A program made the position numbers and the translations under genes. The notes under the pieces were generated by a model. That model was given only the letters and a program-made list of their open reading frames with translations, did no database searches and was not told where the DNA came from. A stretch of DNA of 64,000 nucleotides, from assembly GCA_008107755.1 (NCBI GenBank), contig VIRH01000137.1, forward strand, positions 372,001 through 436,000. The letters are read 5' to 3'. This DNA comes from Rhodobacterales bacterium. Its GTDB lineage: Bacteria > Pseudomonadota > Alphaproteobacteria > Rhizobiales > Stappiaceae. Each line of letters opens with the position of its first letter. The first letter of the stretch is position 1. Of the stretch, positions 29,036 to 38,098 are shown piece after piece.

Positions 29036-31291
29036 TCAGAGAAACTGCTGGGGATCGATATCGACCTGAAGCCTGAGACCTTTGGTCGGCTTGGGGCCGA
29101 TGGAAAGCCAATGGCGAAGATAGGATTGAAGGTCGAACTGCCGGGGCGCCATTGCCAGAAGGCGGAAGCGGTAGCGACCGCGCACCATGGCAAGGGCGGC
29201 TTCCGCCGGACCTAGCAGGGTGATTGCCGGATCATGCGGCGCCGCACGCACCAGCGCCCTGGCATAGCCTTCGGCATATCCCTTGTCGGGGCCGGAGACG
29301 ATCACCGCGGCGAGCCGACCGAAAGGTGGCAGCCCGGCGACCCGCCGCGCCTCGATTTCCGCCTGATAGAAGGCATGCTTGTCGCCGGAAAGAAGCGCGC
29401 GGATGACAGGATGCTCAGGGCTGTAGGTTTGCAGAAACCCTCTGCCGCCGCCGGTGACGCGCCCGGCACGGCCGGTCACCTGCGCCAGCAGCTGAAAGGT
29501 CTTTTCCGCAGCGCGCGGGTCGCCATGGGCAAGACCCAGGTCCGCATCGATGACGCCGACAAGCTTCATCTTCGGGAAGTTGTGCCCCTTGGCGACAAGC
29601 TGCGTGCCGATGACGATGTCGGCCCCGCCTTCCTCGACAATCTTCATCTCCCGCTTCAGACGCTCCGGGCCCCCCGCTATGTCGGAGGACAGCACGAGCG
29701 TGCGTGCCTGGGGAAAGAGATCGGAGACCTCCTCGGCGATTCTCTCCACGCCCGGACCGCAGGCCACAAGCGTGTTGGTGTTGTGGCAGGAGGGACAGGC
29801 GTCCGGCACTTTTTCGTTATGGCCGCAATGGTGGCAGACCAGCGTCTTCTGAAAGCGGTGCTCGACCAGCCAGGCGCTGCAGTGCGGGCACTGGAAGCGG
29901 TGACCACATGTCCGGCAGAGCGTCAGCGGGGCATAGCCGCGCCGGTTCAGAAAGAGGAGCGACTGATCGCCTTCGGCAAATGTTTCCAGCAGGGCCTTGA
30001 TGAGACCGGGCGCCAGCCAGCGCCCGCGCTCCGGGCCTTCCATGCGCATGTCGATCGCCTGAAGATCCGGCAGGGCCGCGCCCGAGGCCCGCTCCGGCAG
30101 TTCGAACAGCGTGTATCGTCCCTGCTCCGCATTCACCCTGCTTTCGACAGAGGGTGTGGCGGAGGCGAGGATGACGGGGAATTTCGAGATGTGCCCGCGA
30201 ACGACCGCCATGTCCCTGGCGCTGTAGGGCACCCGGTCATCCTGCTTGAAGGCCGCATCGTGCTCCTCGTCAACGATGATGAGGCCAAGCTCCTTGAACG
30301 GAAGGAAGAGGGCGGACCGCGCCCCGATCACCACCCTGACGTCACCGGAGGCGACGCCCCGCCAGACCCGGGTCCGGTTCTTCACCGTGATTTCGGAGTG
30401 CCACTCGGCCGGGTAGACACCGAACCGTTGTTCGAAACGGCGCAGAAACTGCTCGGTCAGGGCGATTTCCGGCAAGAGCACGAGTGCCTGTCGGTCGCGC
30501 CGTATCGCTTCTGCAATGGCCTCGAAATAGACTTCGGTCTTGCCGGAACCGGTGACGCCGTCGATCAGAGTTACGCTGCCATTCGGCTTGTCGAAGGTTT
30601 TCACAAGGCCTTCCGCTGCCGCCTGCTGGGCGGGCGTCAGGGGCTTTTGCGAAAAATCGAGCTGCGGTTTCGGCGGTGGCGGGGCCGCCGGCATGGAGAC
30701 GACTTCCAGGACTTCCTGCTGGAGCAGCCCATCTATGACTGAAGGCGAGACACCGGCCGCGTGGGCAAGGCCGCTTTTCGTCCACGCAAAGCCGTCTTCC
30801 ATCGTCTCCAGAACCCGCCTGCGCGCATCGGTCCACCGGTCCGGTTCGGCACCTTCTATACGGCGCACCCCGGCGACGGGCGCTTCCGGCTCCAGCGCTT
30901 CTTCGGACCGCAGCACCATGCGCAGCACCATGCCCGGCGCACCGAGCGTCCAACCGGCAACCCAGTCGACGAAGCGACGCAGATCCGCATCGAGCGGCGC
31001 CGTATTCTGGTAGACATGGGTAATGGATTTCAGCTTCTTCGGATTGATGGCCGCATCCGGCTCCCCGTCCCAGACCGCGCCGACAACCTCTCGGGTGCCA
31101 AGCGGCACGCGGACGATCGTGCCCGGCACGACGCTGATGCCCGGCGGCACCTTGTAGGTGTAGGCCCGGGGCACGGCAACGGGCACCAGAACACTGGCAA
31201 TGGTTTCCTTGAAGTCTGGATCGTCGAAAAGCAAGCAATGAGTTCCTTGAGAACGCGAGGGCGCCGTCTGCAAGACAACAGATTCGCGCAT
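29036..31291 (-). CDS. priA: Primosomal protein N' (PriA replication restart helicase)
   Basis: This 751-residue superfamily 2 helicase reloads the replisome at stalled forks. The P-loop GVTGSGKTE, the DEEH box (IIVDEEHD) and eight zinc-binding cysteines (CRTCG..CPHC...CHHCG..CPSC) are present, plus the C-terminal block ending in VDIDPQQFL. ATAGG precedes ATG 31291. The first about 25 residues are unlike relatives, so a later start cannot be ruled out. It is divergent from the transaldolase gene, a conserved alphaproteobacterial arrangement near xerC. Confidence 0.96.
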   Translation of the reverse strand: MRESVVLQTAPSRSQGTHCLLFDDPDFKETIASVLVPVAVPRAYTYKVPPGISVVPGTIVRVPLGTREVVGAVWDGEPDAAINPKKLKSITHVYQNTAPLDADLRRFVDWVAGWTLGAPGMVLRMVLRSEEALEPEAPVAGVRRIEGAEPDRWTDARRRVLETMEDGFAWTKSGLAHAAGVSPSVIDGLLQQEVLEVVSMPAAPPPPKPQLDFSQKPLTPAQQAAAEGLVKTFDKPNGSVTLIDGVTGSGKTEVYFEAIAEAIRRDRQALVLLPEIALTEQFLRRFEQRFGVYPAEWHSEITVKNRTRVWRGVASGDVRVVIGARSALFLPFKELGLIIVDEEHDAAFKQDDRVPYSARDMAVVRGHISKFPVILASATPSVESRVNAEQGRYTLFELPERASGAALPDLQAIDMRMEGPERGRWLAPGLIKALLETFAEGDQSLLFLNRRGYAPLTLCRTCGHRFQCPHCSAWLVEHRFQKTLVCHHCGHNEKVPDACPSCHNTNTLVACGPGVERIAEEVSDLFPQARTLVLSSDIAGGPERLKREMKIVEEGGADIVIGTQLVAKGHNFPKMKLVGVIDADLGLAHGDPRAAEKTFQLLAQVTGRAGRVTGGGRGFLQTYSPEHPVIRALLSGDKHAFYQAEIEARRVAGLPPFGRLAAVIVSGPDKGYAEGYARALVRAAPHDPAITLLGPAEAALAMVRGRYRFRLLAMAPRQFDLQSYLRHWLSIGPKPTKGLRLQVDIDPQQFL

Positions 31292-31625
31292 CCAAACCTA
31301 TATCCGGCAAGCGGATTGGGAAAGGATGGGAAGACCACATCCTTTTGGCCTGCCTTTCCAGACGCATAAGCCGTCATGACTGGCCATTTTCTTCCGTCGT
31401 AGGTCTCTTGCGCACGCCACTGCGCCGAAGGACCATGCACATTCAGCACCAGCTCGGGCCATCTGAGGTACGTACCCCAAAAAGTCGTCCACCGGAGAAA
31501 CAGGGTTTCTTCTTGCCATCATCCTGAGGTAAAGAGAGCGCAGCCAACAACGCAATCGTTTTGCCCCGACAATGGGGCGAGGCTTCAGGCGACCGGACGG
31601 GCGCCTCATAGGGAGTACCGACATC
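31292..31625. other. Divergent region between priA and transaldolase
   Basis: These 334 bp carry no supported gene. An 8-bp perfect inverted repeat (AAAGGATG / CATCCTTT, 31321-31345) sits close to the priA start, and GCCCC/GGGGC (31563-31578) lies before the transaldolase ribosome site. Confidence 0.4.
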
Positions 31626-32279
31626 ATGAAATTTTTCGTCGACACCGCGGACACGGCCGAAATCAAGGAACTGGAATCCACTGGCCTGCTCGACGGTGTG
31701 ACCACCAATCCGTCTCTGATCGCCAAGTCCGGTCGCGACTTCAAGGAAGTTATCGCCGAGATCTGCAAGATCACCTCCGGGGATGTCTCCGCGGAAGTCG
31801 CCGCGACCGATTTCGAAACGATGATCAAGGAAGCTCAGGTCCTGCGCGAGATCGCGTCGAACGTGGTCATCAAGCTGCCGCTGACATTTGACGGGCTGAA
31901 GGCCTGCAAGCAGCTGAGCGGCGAAGGCACCAAGACGAATGTGACGCTGTGCTTCTCCGCCAACCAGGCGCTTCTGGCCGCCAAGGCCGGTGCGACTTAC
32001 ATCTCTCCGTTCCTCGGCCGCCTGGACGACATCAACATCGACGGCCTTGAGCTGATCCGCGAAATCCGCGTGATCTACGACAACTACGGGTTCGAAACCG
32101 AGATTCTGGCAGCCTCGATCCGCACGGCCAACCACGTCAAGGAATGCGCCATCATCGGTGCCGACGTCGCAACGGTTCCGCCGGCGACACTCAAGGCTCT
32201 CGTCAAGCACCCGCTGACCGACAAGGGCCTCGACGCCTTCGTCGCGGACTGGGCAAAGACCGGCCAGAGCATTCTCTAA
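31626..32279 (+). CDS. tal: Transaldolase, short TalC/FSA-like subfamily
   Basis: This 217-residue TIM-barrel enzyme is of the MipB/TalC subfamily. The Schiff-base Lys is Lys83 in VVIKLPLT, and the family block [14 protein letters not shown] is at 23-36. The active-site motif reads [11 protein letters not shown]: Phe stands where E. coli fructose-6-phosphate aldolase has Tyr131 (APYVNR). Phe there is typical of true transaldolases, so I favour transaldolase (pentose phosphate pathway) over the common database name fructose-6-phosphate aldolase. GGGAG precedes ATG 31626. A terminator follows directly. Confidence 0.92.
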   Translation: MKFFVDTADTAEIKELESTGLLDGVTTNPSLIAKSGRDFKEVIAEICKITSGDVSAEVAATDFETMIKEAQVLREIASNVVIKLPLTFDGLKACKQLSGEGTKTNVTLCFSANQALLAAKAGATYISPFLGRLDDINIDGLELIREIRVIYDNYGFETEILAASIRTANHVKECAIIGADVATVPPATLKALVKHPLTDKGLDAFVADWAKTGQSIL

Positions 32280-32311
32280 GCTTCGGTTTTCCGACAGACC
32301 GAAAATGACAG

Positions 32312-32338
32312 AAGGCCCGGATCGTCCGGGCCTTTTTG
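32312..32338 (+). terminator. Rho-independent terminator of transaldolase
   Basis: A 10-bp stem (AAGGCCCGGA / TCCGGGCCTT) around TCG is followed by TTTGC, 33 bp past the stop. Confidence 0.9.
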
Positions 32339-32540
32339 CTGGAGCTGGCGCTTTTCACCCTTAAACTGCGCGAAGGTCCTGCGACACCTTGGCCGGTCCC
32401 CGCTTGAACGCAGATCCGTTTAGAGCGGGCTGTCTTCAACCCGGCTCTCCGCCATGTGACATGCCGGCGGCACCGCAGGAAACGTCTGCCGTCTCCGGCC
32501 CCTGTGGTCCTCATTCTCTCTTCCAGTTACAGTGCGAGCC

Positions 32541-33236
32541 ATGACTCCAATCCTTTACGCCATCGGCGATGTCCATGGCCGCAACGACCTTCTTGGCAAT
32601 CTTCATGAAAAGATCCGGGATTTTCACCGCCTCATGCATTCGGACCGGGAGGGACATATCCTGCACGTCGGCGACTATGTCGACCGTGGCCCCGACAGCG
32701 CAGGTGTCATCGACCGGCTGATGCAAGGGGTGGAGGGCTTCAGGGTCATCTGTCTCAAGGGCAATCACGAAGCCATGATGATGGACTGCCTGGCACCTGA
32801 CAATGCTTCAGCCTGGGACTTCTGGCTGCCGAACGGCGGTCTCGAGACACTCGCAAGCCTTGGTCTTCCCGTGCATCCGGAGCCCCGCGATCCCGCCGCC
32901 TTGGTCGAGGCGCTGGGACAGGATCGCCTCTCCTGGCTGGAGGCTCTTCCGCACCATCACATTGCCGGTCCCTATCTTTTCGTCCATGCCGGCATTCGGC
33001 CGGGCATCCCGCTCCAGGACCAGGAGCCGGACGACATGCTCTGGATCCGGGACCTGTTTCTGGAGAGCGAGGCGACCCATCCCTACGTGGTCGTGCATGG
33101 TCATACGCCTGTCGACGAACCGGTTGTGCAACACAACCGGATCGGGATTGATACCGGTGCCGTCTTCGGTGGCAAGCTAACGGCAGTCGTGCTCGACGGC
33201 GACGCGCCGCCGCACTTTCTGCAGGTGGGCGACTGA
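32541..33236 (+). CDS. PPP-family metallophosphoesterase (serine/threonine phosphatase-like)
   Basis: This 231-residue cytoplasmic enzyme has the complete PPP metal and catalytic set: GDVHGRNDL, GDYVDRGPDS, GNHEAMM, VHAG and VVHGHTPV. The bacterial relatives include PrpA-like phosphatases and symmetrical dinucleotide hydrolases; the substrate cannot be fixed from sequence. I chose ATG 32541; a GTG at 32532 is in frame. It lies between transaldolase and xerC with its own spacing and no clear operon partner. Confidence 0.9.
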   Translation: MTPILYAIGDVHGRNDLLGNLHEKIRDFHRLMHSDREGHILHVGDYVDRGPDSAGVIDRLMQGVEGFRVICLKGNHEAMMMDCLAPDNASAWDFWLPNGGLETLASLGLPVHPEPRDPAALVEALGQDRLSWLEALPHHHIAGPYLFVHAGIRPGIPLQDQEPDDMLWIRDLFLESEATHPYVVVHGHTPVDEPVVQHNRIGIDTGAVFGGKLTAVVLDGDAPPHFLQVGD

Positions 33237-33317
33237 AAGATCGCTCTGCCGGGCAGAACGATGTCGTTTCCGGTTGGCGTTAACACATCCGTACGTTCTC
33301 TTCGTCAAAATGACAGG

Positions 33318-34277
33318 ATGAGCGCGACACATTCCGATACCGACAGCCTGCTTGTCACCGCCCAGCCCGATCTCAACCAACGCGTCGGGCAGTGGCTGGA
33401 CCATCTGTCGGACGAGCGTCGGCTTTCGGACAAGACACTGCTCGCCTATGAACGCGATCTCCGACAGTTTCTGCGCTTTCTGACCAACCACCTCGGCGGG
33501 GCTCCGTGCCTCAAGGATGTTGCCGATCTGCGCCCGGCCGACTTTCGAGGGTTCCTGGCAAGCCGGCGGCGCCAGGGTGTCCAGAGCCGCTCGCTCGCAC
33601 GCGGGCTTGCCGGTATCCGGTCTTTCCTGAAATTCCTGGAACGGCGGGGCGAAGTGAATGCAGCGGCTTCGGCGGCCGTGCGCCCGCCGCGCCAGTCGCG
33701 CTCGCTGCCCAAGCCTGTTTCATCCCGAGATGCCGTCGAGCTGACGCGCGGCGATATGGCCATGGAAAGCGAAGCCTGGATCGAGGCACGCAACGCGGCT
33801 GTCCTGACCCTTCTCTACGGGTGTGGTCTGCGCATTTCCGAAGCCCTGTCGCTGACCGGCAGCATGGCCCCCAAACCCGGCACGCGAACGATGCGGATCA
33901 TCGGCAAGGGCCGGAAGGAACGCATCGTGCCGATTTTGCCGGCGGTCTGCGACGCGGTCGCACTCTACATGAAGCTGTGCCCCTATCCGGTGACCGCAGA
34001 CGGACCGCTGTTCATGGGCGCGCGGGGCGGACCTCTCAATCCCCGTCTCATCCAGCTGGCCATGGAAAAGCTCCGCGGCGCGCTCGGTCTTCCGGACACA
34101 GCCACCCCGCATGCGCTGCGCCATTCCTTTGCAACGCATCTTCTGGCGGGCGGCGGCGACCTCAGGACGATCCAGGAACTCCTCGGCCACGCGAGCCTCG
34201 CCTCGACGCAAATCTATACCGAGATCGACAGTGCGCATCTTCTGAGCGCCTATGACAAGGCGCATCCCAGAAGATGA
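33318..34277 (+). CDS. xerC: Tyrosine recombinase XerC
   Basis: This 319-residue site-specific recombinase resolves chromosome dimers at dif with XerD. An N-terminal SAM-like core-binding domain (about 15-105) is followed by the catalytic domain with Arg in YGCGLRISEAL, Lys in GKGRKER, HALRHSFATHLL, GHASLASTQIYT and the nucleophile Tyr. I chose ATG 33318 after an AGG; a longer frame begins at 33261. The position near priA is conserved, and no integron or phage genes accompany it, so it is the chromosomal XerC. Confidence 0.92.
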   Translation: MSATHSDTDSLLVTAQPDLNQRVGQWLDHLSDERRLSDKTLLAYERDLRQFLRFLTNHLGGAPCLKDVADLRPADFRGFLASRRRQGVQSRSLARGLAGIRSFLKFLERRGEVNAAASAAVRPPRQSRSLPKPVSSRDAVELTRGDMAMESEAWIEARNAAVLTLLYGCGLRISEALSLTGSMAPKPGTRTMRIIGKGRKERIVPILPAVCDAVALYMKLCPYPVTADGPLFMGARGGPLNPRLIQLAMEKLRGALGLPDTATPHALRHSFATHLLAGGGDLRTIQELLGHASLASTQIYTEIDSAHLLSAYDKAHPRR

Positions 34278-34352
34278 GCTGATGGCCGTGCAACCCGGGA
34301 TAGGTTAGGCTGCCCCTGCCCTTCCCTGCCAGCCGGAAAAAGGAGACCGTCC

Positions 34353-34763
34353 ATGCGTTTCGTCCTGTTGACTGTCGGCCTGCTTCTGATGAGCGCCGTT
34401 TCCGCTTCGGCCGCCGAGCGCATCTATTGTCCGCTGCCCGAAGATGGCGTCTGGGTGAACCGCCAGGCCAAGCCCAAGGAGATCAGCCGGATAGAGGTCG
34501 AAAGCCGCTGCGAGAACGAAACCGTGCACGTGCGCGTTCGCGCCTTCACATCGTGCGTGCCCCGCGATTGCAAATGGGGATGGACAAAAGGCGAGCTCGA
34601 TTCCACCGGCAGGATCAAAGTGCTTCTGATCGGTTTTCTCTCCAGCAAGCAGCTCAGTCTGAAGGCTTTCAGCGATCTGATCGACGTTCAGGTCATCAGT
34701 ATCGTCAATGATCTGTCGGAGCCTCACGTGGAAACGGTCTACAATCTGGAACGTGGCCGTTAG
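34353..34763 (+). CDS. Small secreted protein of unknown function
   Basis: This 136-residue protein has a clear signal peptide (MRFVLLTVGLLLMSAVSASA, cleavage after about residue 20). The mature part has four Cys: one in IYCPLP, one in SRCEN, and two in SCVPRDCKWGW, which could form disulfides in the periplasm. I do not recognise the family. AAGGAG lies a few bases before the ATG. It is a single gene on the plus strand after xerC. Confidence 0.75.
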   Translation: MRFVLLTVGLLLMSAVSASAAERIYCPLPEDGVWVNRQAKPKEISRIEVESRCENETVHVRVRAFTSCVPRDCKWGWTKGELDSTGRIKVLLIGFLSSKQLSLKAFSDLIDVQVISIVNDLSEPHVETVYNLERGR

Positions 34764-34867
34764 GCTTCACGGAACAAGTCGATCTTCGCTTTTTCCTTGC
34801 TGGAAAGCCATCATGCGTTACCCTAAGGGAAGGCTGCATGGTGCAGTCAATGAAAACGGAGGGGAAT

Positions 34868-35104
34868 ATGCGTGTACTCACCCCGGTTCTGACGACCCTT
34901 GCGATGACGGCCTTCGCGGTCGGATCAGCACAGGCCTGCGCCTGGAACAAGACCGCCAAGGCGGAAACGAACATCACCGTCGCCGAGACGACCGCGACTC
35001 CCTGGACCGACCAGACCGTCGCCGTAGGCACGAACGATCTGAGCGACACGGTGCTGGCAGAGGAAACCATCCAGCCCGTACCGACGGAAAAACCCGCGAA
35101 CTGA
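34868..35104 (+). CDS. Very small secreted Thr-rich protein of unknown function
   Basis: This 78-residue protein has a signal peptide (MRVLTPVLTTLAMTAFAVGS then AQA) and one Cys (ACAWNK) just after the cleavage site; the context is not a standard lipobox. The mature part is Thr/Ala/Val-rich and acidic. GGAGGGG, four bases before ATG 34868, makes this start much better than an in-frame ATG at 34838. No family recognised. Confidence 0.65.
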   Translation: MRVLTPVLTTLAMTAFAVGSAQACAWNKTAKAETNITVAETTATPWTDQTVAVGTNDLSDTVLAEETIQPVPTEKPAN

Positions 35105-35415
35105 GTCCGGCCTCCAGCCGCACACGGACGCCTCATTTTTTGTGAATGGCGAGACCGCCGGATGGTCCTGCGGTCCCGTCTTGCTGAAGCTTTGTGAGCC
35201 GCCGTCGAGATCCGGACGGCAAGGACCAGCATTGTTCGTTGCTGGTCTTATGCGTCCGGAGGTCGGCTGCCATGGCTTGGAGCCGCAGCGGCAGGCAACT
35301 GACCTTGTGTTTTTCCAACCGTTCCCAGCTGAAAAAACGCCCGCGGACAACTTGGCCGCGGGCGTTTTTCGATTGTTTTCTACAGCCTTTTACTTGGCTC
35401 GATAGCGAAGACCGA
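35105..35415. other. Intergenic region between the small secreted gene and lpdA
   Basis: An 8-bp inverted repeat (GACCAGCA / TGCTGGTC, 35224-35247) and the lpdA terminator are the only structures seen. No gene is supported on either strand. Confidence 0.45.
35331..35369 (-). terminator. Terminator at the end of the TCA operon (lpdA)
   Basis: A 14-bp stem (AAAAACGCCCGCGG / CCGCGGGCGTTTTT) with a nine-base loop has T-runs on both strands, so it may end transcripts from either side. It lies about 50 bp past the lpdA stop. Confidence 0.88.
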
Positions 35416-36819
35416 TCAGGAGTGGATCGGCTTGGCGAAAGCGGCGAGCGCCGCTTCCTTGACGGCTTCCGACATGGTCGGGTGGGCGTGGCAGGTCCGG
35501 CCCAGGTCTTCCGCAGAGCCGCCGAACTCCATCAACACTGCTGCTTCGTGGATCATTTCACCGGCTGCGAAGCCGACGATATGGACACCCAGAACGCGGT
35601 CGGTCTTTGCATCGGCCAGGACCTTCGCAAAACCGTCGGTCTTGTTCATGGCGCGGGCGCGACCATTGGCGGAGAAGACGAACTTGCCGGTCTTGTATTC
35701 GACACCGGCGGCTTTCAGCTCTTCTTCCGTCTTGCCGACGGAGGCGACTTCCGGCTGCGTGTAGACGACGCTCGGAATGACGTCGTAGTTCACATGCCCG
35801 GCCTGACCGGCCAGAATTTCAGCCAGGGCGACGCCTTCGTCCTCGGCCTTGTGCGCCAGCATCGGGCCGACGACCACGTCGCCGATCGCGTAGATGCCGT
35901 CGACGTTCGTCTTGTAGTGAGCGTCGATGGCCACCCGGCCGCGATCGTCCATCTTTACGCCGGCGGCATCGAGGCCGAGGCCTTCGGTGTATGGGCGACG
36001 GCCGATGGCCACCAGAACGATGTCGGCTTCCAGCACTTCCTTGTCACCGCCCTTCGCAGGCTCCACGGTGACGGAAAGGCCCTTGCCCTTCGTCTCGACG
36101 CCGGTGACCTTGGACGAGAGCTTGAATTCCATGCCCTGCTTCTTGAGCGTGCGCTGGAAGTTCTTGGAAACGTCGCCGTCCATCGGTCCGAGGATCTTGT
36201 CCATGAATTCCACGACCGTGACCTCGGCGCCCAGACGGTTCCAGACCGAGCCGAGTTCGAGGCCGATGACGCCGCCGCCGACAACGATCATTTTGCCCGG
36301 AACCTTGTCCAGTTCCAGGGCTCCGGTGGAGGAGACGACCTGCTTCTCGTCGACCTCGACGCCCGGCAGGGGCATCACGTCCGAACCGGTGGCGATGACG
36401 ATGTTCTTCGTCTCCAGCACGTTGGCCTTGCCGTCGGCGTCGGTCACTTCGACCTTGCCTTTTTCAAGGATCTTGCCGGTGCCTGTATGGACGTCGATCT
36501 TGTTCTTCTTCATGAGGAAGGCGACACCGCCGACGTTGGCATCGACCACGTCGGACTTGTGCTTCATCATGTCGTTGAGTTCGAGCTTCGGCTTGCCGAC
36601 CTTGATGCCGAGCTTCTCGAAGCCGTGACCGGCTTCCTCGAACATTTCCGAGGCATGTAGCAGCGCCTTGGAGGGAATGCAGCCGATGTTGAGGCAAGTG
36701 CCGCCGAGGGTGTCACGCTTTTCCACCACGGCGGTCTTCAGACCAAGTTGAGCAGCCTTGATTGCGCACACATAGCCACCAGGGCCGGTTCCGATGACGA
36801 CAAGATCATATTGGGACAT
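35416..36819 (-). CDS. lpdA: Dihydrolipoyl dehydrogenase (E3)
   Basis: This 467-residue FAD disulfide oxidoreductase reoxidises dihydrolipoyl groups of 2-oxoglutarate dehydrogenase and related complexes. The redox pair is in GGTCLNIGCIPSKALLHASE, the NAD motif in VVGGGVIGLELGSVW, and the catalytic His-Glu in HAHPTMSEAV. It closes the mdh-sucCDAB row, 59 bp after an SDR gene, matching its use as the E3 of the OGDH complex. Confidence 0.97.
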   Translation of the reverse strand: MSQYDLVVIGTGPGGYVCAIKAAQLGLKTAVVEKRDTLGGTCLNIGCIPSKALLHASEMFEEAGHGFEKLGIKVGKPKLELNDMMKHKSDVVDANVGGVAFLMKKNKIDVHTGTGKILEKGKVEVTDADGKANVLETKNIVIATGSDVMPLPGVEVDEKQVVSSTGALELDKVPGKMIVVGGGVIGLELGSVWNRLGAEVTVVEFMDKILGPMDGDVSKNFQRTLKKQGMEFKLSSKVTGVETKGKGLSVTVEPAKGGDKEVLEADIVLVAIGRRPYTEGLGLDAAGVKMDDRGRVAIDAHYKTNVDGIYAIGDVVVGPMLAHKAEDEGVALAEILAGQAGHVNYDVIPSVVYTQPEVASVGKTEEELKAAGVEYKTGKFVFSANGRARAMNKTDGFAKVLADAKTDRVLGVHIVGFAAGEMIHEAAVLMEFGGSAEDLGRTCHAHPTMSEAVKEAALAAFAKPIHS

Positions 36820-36878
36820 TTTAGGTCGCCTTTGCCTCTTTCAGTTTTTGCCCGGTGTCTGACGCACAGACACACGGA

Positions 36879-37637
36879 TCACGGTAGAATTGCCCGGCCA
36901 CCGGAGACATCGAGTATGGCTCCGGTGGTGTAGCCGGACTGATCGGACATAAGCCAGACGATCGCGTCCGCGACCTCGTCGGAGGTTCCCGGACGTTTCA
37001 TCGGCAGTTGGGATTTCAGATGGTCCACCCGGTCGGGCGCGCCGCCGGAGGCATGTATTTCGGTATCGATGATGCCTGGACGCACCGCGTTGACGCGGAT
37101 GCCCTCCAAGGCGACTTCCTTTGCCAGCCCCACGGTCATCGTGTCGATGGCCCCCTTCGCAGCGGCATAGTCCACATACATGTCCGGCGCCCCGAGCTTG
37201 GATGCGGCCGACCCCAGATTGACGATGACGCCGCCGTGACCGCCGTGTTTCGTCGACATGCGCCGGACCGCTTCCCGTGCACACAGGAACGCACCGATCA
37301 CATTGATGTTCATGATTCGCGTCATGCGCTCCAGTGACATCTCGTCGACGCGGATCGATTGGTCGACGACGCCGGCATTGTTGACGAGGCCCTTGAGGGT
37401 CCCCAGATCGTCGGCAGCCTGAAAAAGCCGCAGCACGTCGTCTTCACGGCTGATATCGGCCTTTAAGGCCTCGGCCTTGCCGCCGGCAGCGCGGATCTCG
37501 CCGACCACCCCGGAAGCCGCGGCTTCATTGCCCGCATAGTTGACGACAACGGTATGCCCGAGCGCGCCGAGCTTGCGGGATGTGCTCGCTCCGATGCCCC
37601 GGCTTCCTCCGGTCACTATGATCACGCTGTCGGACAT
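36879..37637 (-). CDS. SDR-family oxidoreductase
   Basis: This 252-residue classical short-chain dehydrogenase has the cofactor motif VTGGSRGIG near the N-terminus, NNAG, a catalytic Ser in NLGSAASKLG, and Tyr-Lys in YVDYAAAKGA. The basic residues after the glycine motif favour NADP(H), but this is a guess. Substrate unknown. It sits inside the TCA operon between an exported hypothetical protein and lpdA. Confidence 0.9.
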   Translation of the reverse strand: MSDSVIIVTGGSRGIGASTSRKLGALGHTVVVNYAGNEAAASGVVGEIRAAGGKAEALKADISREDDVLRLFQAADDLGTLKGLVNNAGVVDQSIRVDEMSLERMTRIMNINVIGAFLCAREAVRRMSTKHGGHGGVIVNLGSAASKLGAPDMYVDYAAAKGAIDTMTVGLAKEVALEGIRVNAVRPGIIDTEIHASGGAPDRVDHLKSQLPMKRPGTSDEVADAIVWLMSDQSGYTTGAILDVSGGRAILP

Positions 37638-37665
37638 TCCGTCTCCGGGTTCGGGATTGGTCGGA

Positions 37666-38076
37666 TCAGTTCAACCGCCGCAGGAATTCCGACGCCCGGC
37701 CTGCGGCCCATGAGCCGGTAAGCGTGCCGTCAGAATTGATGGTGTAGATCACCGGGTTGGCCTGCCCCCAGTCGATGATCAGTGTGTTGCCGGTCAGGGG
37801 ACCCTGACCGTGGAAGGATTTGCCTGCAATGTCCCGGCGGAAGAACGCCGTGCCGTCCTTGACTGTGATCCGGACACTGCCCTGATACCTGGTGCCGTCA
37901 GGGTTCAGTCCCTGAACCGCGTATCCGCCCTCGATCTGAGGCAGGAAGACTGCCTTGGGAGCAGCCGAAACCGGTGTGGCGAGAGACAGAACGATCGGGC
38001 TTGCCAGACAGACAGCCGCGGCGCAGGCCGCCAGCAGGCGGGTCAGTGGCCCGGTCCGTTTGTCGTTCCTTCTCAT
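37666..38076 (-). CDS. Exported protein of unknown function in the TCA operon
   Basis: This 136-residue protein has a signal peptide with a charged start (MRRNDKRTGPLTRLL), a hydrophobic core and a cleavage site after PVSA. The mature part (about 94 residues) looks like an all-beta domain: EGGYAVQGLNPDGTRYQGSV, AFFRRDIAGKSFHGQGPL, and DGTLTGSW. I see no catalytic motif. GGAGGCGAGGG precedes ATG 38076; a longer frame starting at 38217 overlaps lysE and has no exported start. It lies 22 bp after lysE. Confidence 0.75.
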   Translation of the reverse strand: MRRNDKRTGPLTRLLAACAAAVCLASPIVLSLATPVSAAPKAVFLPQIEGGYAVQGLNPDGTRYQGSVRITVKDGTAFFRRDIAGKSFHGQGPLTGNTLIIDWGQANPVIYTINSDGTLTGSWAAGRASEFLRRLN

Positions 38077-38098
38077 TGTCACCCTCGCCTCCCTGCGC

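Noticed and set aside
33318-34277. A tyrosine recombinase as a mark of an integrated element
   Set aside because: It is full-length XerC in its usual place near priA, with no phage or integron genes and no att-like repeats nearby.
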